In this document: positions 58,479 through 64,000 of the stretch, piece after piece
How the letters are laid out: every line of letters begins with the position of its first letter
How positions within the stretch are numbered: position 1 is the first letter of the stretch
Origin: Aquamicrobium zhengzhouense
GTDB taxonomy: Bacteria; Pseudomonadota; Alphaproteobacteria; Rhizobiales; Rhizobiaceae
Reading direction: 5' to 3'
Length of the DNA stretch: 64,000 bases
Assembly (NCBI RefSeq): GCF_016124105.1
Contig: NZ_JADGMQ010000011.1
Coordinates: 62,001-126,000 of the forward strand
Program-made: the position numbers and the translations under genes
The notes under the pieces: generated by a model
Told to the model about the DNA's origin: nothing
What the model saw: the letters and a program-made list of their open reading frames with translations, nothing else
The model's database searches: none

Positions 58479-59491
58479 GCGCCGAGCCTTTCCAGTTCAA
58501 GTGAATCCCAGCGGTGGCACCGCACTTCACGGTGGCCGGAAAGTTCAATTGCCTGCGGTGCCTGGCATGGCGGCACAGCGTAACCACAGCGCGGACCGAA
58601 GCGGCATCCCTCGGGCATGGCGCGCAAAGACGGGACACGGCCCGGGATCGACGGCAAGGTGCCACGAGCACGGCGGCTATCGGGAATGGAAGACAGGAGC
58701 CCCGCAGTATAGGGGTGACGCGGCTCGGCAATCACTTCCTTGACCGGTCCGCTTTCAACCACCTGCCCCGCATACATCGTAACCATGCGGTGGCAGCTCT
58801 GCGCCACAAGACCGAGATTGTGGGTGATGAACATGATCGCAGTGCCGGTGCGCTCGCCAAGATCCAGCAGCAGATCCATGATCTGCGCCTGAATGGTCAC
58901 ATCAAGCGCCGTTGTCGGCTCATCGGCAATCAGAAGCTGCGGCTCGCAGACCAGCGCCATCGCGATCATCACACGCTGACGCATGCCACCCGATAGGCTC
59001 ATCGGATAGAGCGTCGCGACGTGGCGGGGCGATGCAATGCCGACGGAATCCAGCGCTGCGATTGCGCGCTCCTGGGCCTCCTTCTTGCTGATGCGGAAAT
59101 GGCGCATCAGCGTTTCCTCGATCTGGTAACCGACCGTGAAAACAGGATCCAGCGCGCTCATCGGCTCCTGGAAGATCATCGAAATGTGGCGTCCGCGGAT
59201 GCGGCTCATCTGCGATTCGGAATTGGTAACGAGATTTTGGCCGCCGAACAGGATCTGGCCACCGAGGCGCGCATCGCGAGGCGGCAACAGACGAAGGATC
59301 GACAAGGCCGTCATCGACTTGCCGCAACCGCTCTCACCGACGACTCCGAGGATCTCCTTGGGCTTCACCGAGAATGATACGTTGTTAAGGACTTCGACCC
59401 AGCCATTCTGATCGCGCAGCGACAGAGTCAGATTCTGGATGTCCAAAAGTGATTCCTGGCCACCCGAAATGGTCCCGGCAAGCTGATTCAT
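58475..59491 (-). CDS. DppD-type ABC transporter ATPase
   Basis: 338 residues from the ATG at 59491, with GGGAGGAAG upstream; ATG codons eleven codons earlier are in frame. Walker A GESGCGKSM, signature LSGGMRQRVMIAMAL, Walker B LLIADEPTTALD, and the C-terminal RCGYAVPPCQ motif. First gene of the transporter operon DppD-DppF-binding protein-DppB-DppC. Confidence 0.93.
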   Translation of the reverse strand: MNQLAGTISGGQESLLDIQNLTLSLRDQNGWVEVLNNVSFSVKPKEILGVVGESGCGKSMTALSILRLLPPRDARLGGQILFGGQNLVTNSESQMSRIRGRHISMIFQEPMSALDPVFTVGYQIEETLMRHFRISKKEAQERAIAALDSVGIASPRHVATLYPMSLSGGMRQRVMIAMALVCEPQLLIADEPTTALDVTIQAQIMDLLLDLGERTGTAIMFITHNLGLVAQSCHRMVTMYAGQVVESGPVKEVIAEPRHPYTAGLLSSIPDSRRARGTLPSIPGRVPSLRAMPEGCRFGPRCGYAVPPCQAPQAIELSGHREVRCHRWDSLELERLGA

Positions 59492-60047
59492 CCGGCGCAC
59501 TTCCTCCCTTGCTGCCCGCATCATCGTGCTGTGATGCAGGTGGCTCTGTTTCGCAGGAACACTCTGTGAGTGTCAGGCCTGGCGCCTCCGCACCAACCCG
59601 CTGCCCCTCCCGAAACCTTGGTTCATGTATACAATACCCATCCCCATGGGGAAAGAGGCTTGCATTAGAACTCCGAAAAAAAGCGTTGCTTGACTAATGG
59701 GCGACAAAACGAGCCTCAAACGGGCCAAAACGGGCAAATCCAGCTGATGCACCGTATACAGGACGCGGTTTTAGGAGATTTTGCCCACACCGCGCCGCTC
59801 ATTCGCAACCCAACATACGCGACAAGGTGAAGCCTCACCGCGACAAATGCACACAAAAAATAACCTGTTCAATAAATGCGGGCGGGAAACGGCTGGCGAC
59901 CGCTCTCTGCCTGTTTGCGAATGGATCGTGCCATCCGGCCCGCCAACCTCCGGCGCCGCCTCACTCCGCCCTGCGCGTGAGGATCTGGCCCTGTCGCATG
60001 AACGACAGGCCCTCTCCCGACATCCCGTTGCGAATCAGGCGATCACA
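59492..60047. promoter_or_regulatory. 556-bp upstream region of the transporter operon with two TGTATACA-type sites
   Basis: Contains ATGTATACAA (59625-59634) and CCGTATACAGG (59752-59762), both related to the perfect palindrome at 52000-52011. It separates the transporter operon from the dehydratase gene on the same strand. Reading frames here (for example 59781-60131) run into the neighbouring gene antisense and look non-coding. No gene is seen. Confidence 0.5.
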
Positions 60048-61934
60048 TCAGCGGGTCGGCATGCCCTTGGGGCGAAGGTGCCTTTTTTGGGCAGCGATCC
60101 GGAACGGCGCATTGGGGCCACCATATCCTGAATAGTTGTCGCGGCGCTCGATGATCTCGAAGATCAGCCCATCGCCCCAAGTCGGCGCATAAAGCTGGAA
60201 GAACTCGCCCTTGTCGTCGCGGTCGTAAAGAATGTTCTCCGCGCGCAGAAGGTCAGCAAGCTCTGGCTCGAGGCCAAAGCGGGCTTCGACGTCGTCATAA
60301 TAGTTCGGCGAGATTTCGAGCGGGGCGAAACCCGCTTCTTTCAGCGCACGCGCGGTGGCGAAAATATCGCTGGTCGCGAAGGCGACGTGCTGAACGCTAG
60401 AGCCAAAGCTTTCGCTGATAAAACGGCCGGCGAGCGTGCGGCGATTTTCCGCGCCGTTCAGCGTCAGGCGGAACGCGCCGTCTTCGCTTTCGATCACCTG
60501 ACTGCGCACGACACCTGCCGGATCGATGACGTCGACCATCGGCGTTTTGCGGGTGCGGAAAATGGAAGTGTAAAACAGGAGCCAGGACAACATCTCACCC
60601 TGCTCCATCGTCTGACCGATGTGGTCGACCGTGGTAAGCCCTGCACCGGGTTTGTCGCCTTCGACCCGCTTGAAATCAATGTCCCAGACTTGGCCAAGAT
60701 CATCGCTGGAATCGAGAAAATAGATGACGCTGCCGCCAACGCCGCGGATCGCCGGGATCGTCAGTTCGCCGGCCCCGACCGGCTGCTCGAACGGCTCGAC
60801 GCCCAGCGCGCGGGCACGTTCGACGGTTGCCCGCGCATCCTCAACCTTGAGCGCGATCGCGTAGACCGACGTGCCGTGGACGAGGAAGGACGAATGGGCA
60901 AAGCCCGAACGCTCGGTGTTGATCAGAATATTGATGTCGCCCTGACGCCAGAGCACGACATCTTTCGAGACATGGCGACCAGCTTCGACAAAGCCCATCG
61001 ACGATAACAGCTTGCCGATCGAGGCAGCGCCAGCCTCGTCAGCCGCGAACTCGATGAAGGCAACGCCCTCGACGCCGACAGGCGCTGGCATCGGCGGCAG
61101 ATTGACCGGCAGCGCCGGCTCGTCGCGACGCACCTTGTCCATCAGCCAGATCAGCGAGCGGTGGCCGTCATCGGCAATCGCGCGTGGCGAGCCGCCACGG
61201 AACTGGTCGTTGAAGATCTCGAGTGAGATGTAGCCGTCATAACCGGTCGCCGTGACCGCGCGCATGAATTCGGCAACCTGGAGGTCCCCCTCGCCCGGCA
61301 TGTTGCGATAGTGGCGGCTCCAATAAAGAAGGTCCATGTCGATCGCGGGCGCGTCAGCCAGCTGAACGAAGAAGATCTTGTCCTTCGGGATCGAGCGGAT
61401 CGTGTTCGGATCGATCTTACGCGCCAGCGTATGAAAGGAATCGACGATCAGGCCGATATTCGGATGATCCGCGCGCCGCACGATCTCCCACGCATCGCGA
61501 TGATCGCTGACGTGACGGCCCCAGGCCAACGCTTCGTAGCCAATGCGAATGTTTCGCTTTGCAGCCCGTTCGCCAAGTTCGCGAAAATCGTCAGCGGCGC
61601 GGTCGATGCCGCCGAGCGACACAGGTGAAACAGAGGAGCAGACCAGCATGAGGTCGGTGCCAAGCTCGGCCATGACGTCGAACTTGCGCTCCGCCCGGTC
61701 AAAGGCGCGCTGTCGTTGAGGTTCAGGCAGTCCCTCGAAATCGCGAAACGGCTGGTAGAGCGTGATTTCCAGGCCCACATCCGCGGCCATCTTCGCGACT
61801 TCGCGCGGCGAGCCGTCGAAGGCGAGAAAATCGTTCTCGAAAATCTCGATACCGTCAAAACCGGCCGCGGCGATTGCAGCAAGCTTCTCACTGAATTCGC
61901 CGCTGATGGAAACGGTGGCGATAGACGTCTTCAT
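60048..61934 (-). CDS. 3-dehydroshikimate dehydratase / 4-hydroxyphenylpyruvate dioxygenase-like fusion (QuiC type)
   Basis: 628 residues from the ATG at 61934 (GGGGGAAG upstream; the frame extends 23 codons further without homology). The N-terminal ~270 residues form an AP-endonuclease-2/xylose isomerase-like TIM barrel with metal ligands likely in YEALAWGRHVSDH, DSFH and SLEIFNDQF. The C-terminal ~330 residues form an HPPD-like vicinal-oxygen-chelate domain with His in VDHIGQTM and VQHVAFAT and a late Glu in FEIIERRDNY. This fusion is known for bacterial enzymes that turn 3-dehydroshikimate into protocatechuate. It is divergent from the LysR gene. Confidence 0.88.
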   Translation of the reverse strand: MKTSIATVSISGEFSEKLAAIAAAGFDGIEIFENDFLAFDGSPREVAKMAADVGLEITLYQPFRDFEGLPEPQRQRAFDRAERKFDVMAELGTDLMLVCSSVSPVSLGGIDRAADDFRELGERAAKRNIRIGYEALAWGRHVSDHRDAWEIVRRADHPNIGLIVDSFHTLARKIDPNTIRSIPKDKIFFVQLADAPAIDMDLLYWSRHYRNMPGEGDLQVAEFMRAVTATGYDGYISLEIFNDQFRGGSPRAIADDGHRSLIWLMDKVRRDEPALPVNLPPMPAPVGVEGVAFIEFAADEAGAASIGKLLSSMGFVEAGRHVSKDVVLWRQGDINILINTERSGFAHSSFLVHGTSVYAIALKVEDARATVERARALGVEPFEQPVGAGELTIPAIRGVGGSVIYFLDSSDDLGQVWDIDFKRVEGDKPGAGLTTVDHIGQTMEQGEMLSWLLFYTSIFRTRKTPMVDVIDPAGVVRSQVIESEDGAFRLTLNGAENRRTLAGRFISESFGSSVQHVAFATSDIFATARALKEAGFAPLEISPNYYDDVEARFGLEPELADLLRAENILYDRDDKGEFFQLYAPTWGDGLIFEIIERRDNYSGYGGPNAPFRIAAQKRHLRPKGMPTR

Positions 61935-62011
61935 CGCTTCCCCCAATTCAAGTCCGGACCGATATTGCCTCGGTCGAGAAATAACGGCAAATACCGATTT
62001 CAACTTCCACG

Positions 62012-62024
62012 TAACATCACGTTA
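62012..62024. promoter_or_regulatory. dyad T-N11-A LysR-type box between dehydratase and LysR genes
   Basis: TAAC, five bases, GTTA: a 13-bp interrupted palindrome of the T-N11-A form bound by LysR regulators. It lies in the ~100-bp divergent region, 12 bp before the LysR start and 78 bp before the dehydratase start, fitting autorepression with activation of the dehydratase. Confidence 0.6.
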
Positions 62025-62035
62025 ATCAGTATGGG

Positions 62036-62968
62036 GTGGACCTTACGGTGAGTGAGCTTACGCTTCGGCAAGTCGAAGCCATCCGCGCGGTGATGTTGGC
62101 CGGGACAATTCAGGGGGCAGCGCGTCTCCTCAATGTGTCTCCACCGGGCATCTCACGCATCGTACGCCATACGGAAGACAGCCTTGGCATTCGCCTCTTC
62201 GAACGGAAGGCCGGGCTTTTCGTTCCCTCTCCCGAAGCGACATCGATCTTTGAGCTGGTGCATCAGGTGCACCGGCAGATGGAAAATCTGAACACGGCAG
62301 TGGCATCGCTCAGGAAAGGCAGCGATGTCAGGCTGACCTTCGCATGCGCACCTTCCATCGCGCAGTTCATCGCTGCGCGTGCGGCGCGGCGCATACGCCA
62401 GCGCTTTCCCGATCTCTACATCGACATGAACATCCTCAAGATCGAGGAAACGACGGATTATCTGCTGCTGGAACGGGGCGAGTTCGTCATCATGAGTTCC
62501 GCAGTAGAAAACCCCGCCCTGGAAAGCGTCAAACTGGCGGAAGGCCGTTTGGTGGCGATCGTCCCCGACAATCACCCTTTGGCCAAAAAGGAGGTGATTT
62601 CAGTTCACGATCTGGCCAAGGAGGATCTTGTTGGCGTCGATTCCGGCGATCCGTACGGCGCAACCCTGGCGCGTCCCTTTGCTCAACATGGTCTCAGCCC
62701 CACTTACGCGATGCGCGGCCGCTTCGCGCAGACGGTTGTCAGCTTCGTGCGCCATGGCCTTGGCGTCGCCGTCATCGATGAATTTTCGGTGGCTGAGGTC
62801 TACATGCCAGGCATCGCGCGTCGGCCGCTTGCTGAAGCCGCCAGCATTTCGGCATTTGCAGTCAGTCGCAAGGGAAGCCAGCTCTCCTCCTTCGCGGAAC
62901 TGGCGATCGCGCAGTTTCGCCGCGAATTGCTGAAAACCACATCAAGGCAAGGGTTCGAGACCGACTAG
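62036..62968 (+). CDS. LysR-family transcriptional regulator
   Basis: 310 residues from a GTG at 62036; a second GTG five codons in is possible. The N-terminal winged helix (LRQVEAIRAVMLAGTIQGAA, NVSPPGISRIVRHTEDSLG) is followed by a periplasmic-binding-like effector domain (~95-295). The divergent gene is usually the target, here the dehydratase fusion. The effector could be a shikimate/quinate intermediate, which is inference. Confidence 0.92.
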   Translation: MDLTVSELTLRQVEAIRAVMLAGTIQGAARLLNVSPPGISRIVRHTEDSLGIRLFERKAGLFVPSPEATSIFELVHQVHRQMENLNTAVASLRKGSDVRLTFACAPSIAQFIAARAARRIRQRFPDLYIDMNILKIEETTDYLLLERGEFVIMSSAVENPALESVKLAEGRLVAIVPDNHPLAKKEVISVHDLAKEDLVGVDSGDPYGATLARPFAQHGLSPTYAMRGRFAQTVVSFVRHGLGVAVIDEFSVAEVYMPGIARRPLAEAASISAFAVSRKGSQLSSFAELAIAQFRRELLKTTSRQGFETD

Positions 62969-63068
62969 ATCACCGCTCTGGACCAGACCAGAGCCGTTTC
63001 CTGCCATCGCCACAGCCCTGATCACCGCACTATGCTGCCCCGCGAGGATGCATAAGGGAGGTTGATGG

Positions 63069-64000
63069 ATGGCTGGTCAGATACCCGCTTCGGCACGTGC
63101 CGTCATCATCGGCGGTGGTGTTTCAGGCTGTTCGGTTGCCTATCACCTTGCCAAGCTTGGCTGGACCGACATCGTGCTTTTGGAGCGCAAGCAGCTGACT
63201 TGCGGCACGACATGGCATGCGGCGGGGCTTGTCGGCCAGCTTCGCGCCTCGCCCAACATGACCCGCCTCGCCAAATATTCCGCCGACCTCTACGTGCGGC
63301 TGGAGGAAGAGACCGGCGTTGCAACAGGCATGCGGCAGGTCGGCTCAATAACGGCTGCTCTGACCGATGAGCGTATGCATGAACTGCGCCGCCAGGCTTC
63401 AATGGCGCGGGCGTTCAAGGTCGATGTCGGTGAATTGTCGCCGTCCGAGATCAAGGCGATGTACCCGCATCTCAACATTGAGGGCGTGGTCGGCGGCGTG
63501 CATCTACCGCTTGATGGCCAGTGTGATCCAGCGAATATCGCGATGGCTTTGGCCAAAGGCGCTCGCCAGCGTGGCGCGGCGATCATCGAAGGCGTCAAGG
63601 TGACGTCTGTTGCCAAGAAGAATGGGCGCGTTTCCGGCGTTTCTTGGCAGCGCGGCGAGGAGCACGGCACGATCGCCACGGACATCGTCATCAATTGCGC
63701 CGGCATGTGGGGCCGCGATCTTGCCGAACAATCGGGCGTGACCCTGCCGCTCCATGCCTGCGAGCACTTTTATCTCGTCACCGAGCCGATCGAGGGCCTG
63801 TCGCGCCTTCCGGTTCTACGCGTTCCCGACGAGTGCGCTTATTACAAGGAAGATGCCGGCAAAATGATGCTCGGCGCCTTCGAGCCGGTCGCCAAGCCAT
63901 GGGGCATGAACGGCATTTCCGAAGATTTCTGCTTCGACCAGCTGCCCGAAGATTTCGCGCATTTCGAACCGATCCTCGAAATGGGCGTCAACCGCATGCC
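63069..64000 (+). CDS. FAD-dependent oxidoreductase, dimethylglycine/sarcosine dehydrogenase-like, cut by window edge
   Basis: About 310 residues are visible from the ATG at 63069 with AGGGAGG seven bases upstream; an overlapping ATG at 63065 is in another frame. The N terminus has a dinucleotide-binding motif (VIIGGGVSGCSVAYHL), then the flavin-attachment-like CGTTWHAAGLVGQLR, typical of DMGDH/SARDH-type DAO-family proteins that usually carry a C-terminal GcvT tetrahydrofolate domain (outside the window). It would demethylate an N-methyl amino acid. It may be co-regulated with the LysR gene 100 bp upstream or belong to a separate unit. Confidence 0.88.
   Translation, partial: MAGQIPASARAVIIGGGVSGCSVAYHLAKLGWTDIVLLERKQLTCGTTWHAAGLVGQLRASPNMTRLAKYSADLYVRLEEETGVATGMRQVGSITAALTDERMHELRRQASMARAFKVDVGELSPSEIKAMYPHLNIEGVVGGVHLPLDGQCDPANIAMALAKGARQRGAAIIEGVKVTSVAKKNGRVSGVSWQRGEEHGTIATDIVINCAGMWGRDLAEQSGVTLPLHACEHFYLVTEPIEGLSRLPVLRVPDECAYYKEDAGKMMLGAFEPVAKPWGMNGISEDFCFDQLPEDFAHFEPILEMGVNRM

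Noticed and set aside
59781-60131. 116-residue plus-strand frame upstream of the transporter operon
   Set aside because: It runs antisense into the dehydratase fusion and has no features.

Overview
The window looks like a chromosomal segment of an alphaproteobacterium of the Hyphomicrobiales (Rhizobiales), probably a relative of the Rhizobiaceae or Phyllobacteriaceae. The supporting evidence is the high GC content, the rhizobial-type flagellin, an OlsB-type ornithine-lipid acyltransferase next to a malic enzyme-phosphotransacetylase fusion and mutS, the acnA / ccmABCDG block beside ffh-chorismate mutase-rpsP, the cysG-DUF2849-cysI-cysH-DUF934 operon, and mosaic palindromic intergenic repeats of a kind common in this order. 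No rRNA, tRNA, CRISPR array, transposase or phage gene was found. Genus cannot be fixed from the sequence alone.

Layout. 1-300: tail of an MDR-family oxidoreductase. 455-4615: a large flagellin and a hybrid histidine kinase. 4749-5630: olsB, convergent with maeB (5696-7978) across a shared terminator. 8108-10825: mutS, followed by about 830 bp of tandem palindromic repeats. 11657-18056: a cytochrome P450 divergent from a five-gene branched-chain-amino-acid-type ABC operon (order ATPase, ATPase, binding protein, permease, permease). 18444-23545: MATE pump, argB, an SDR, an EamA transporter and a HAD pyrimidine 5'-nucleotidase. 24068-30334: minus-strand rpsP-chorismate mutase-ffh, an SH3 secreted protein and ccmABCDG. 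30615-33305: acnA. 33526-41697: NlpC/P60 peptidase with MarR regulator, XRE-SulP pair, sugar dehydrogenase, PBP1a, SDR and host-attachment-like protein. 41893-46607: assimilatory sulfate/siroheme operon. 46815-47096: rpsU with a TTG start.

From about 47.5 kb to the end lies an accessory-looking catabolic region: a Rieske ferredoxin-like protein, two paralogous amidohydrolases, a GMC oxidoreductase, two paralogous Tat-exported family-5 binding proteins sharing one Dpp/Opp-type ABC transporter, a 3-dehydroshikimate dehydratase/HPPD-like fusion, a divergent LysR regulator and the start of a dimethylglycine/sarcosine dehydrogenase-like flavoprotein. A TGTATACA-type palindrome recurs at its promoters, suggesting joint control by a regulator (probably GntR type) not encoded in the window. 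I could not assign a substrate, and this region is the best candidate for an undescribed pathway.

At the DNA level, the most unusual observation is that three unrelated genes (mutS, the MATE gene and the HAD phosphatase) each have an intergenic palindromic element at their 3' end tandemly duplicated together with a decayed copy of the gene's own tail. Other regulatory signals are a triple 21-bp direct repeat before the XRE-SulP pair, a perfect CtrA-type TTAA-N7-TTAA box before the PBP1a gene, and a dyad T-N11-A box between the dehydratase gene and its LysR neighbour.
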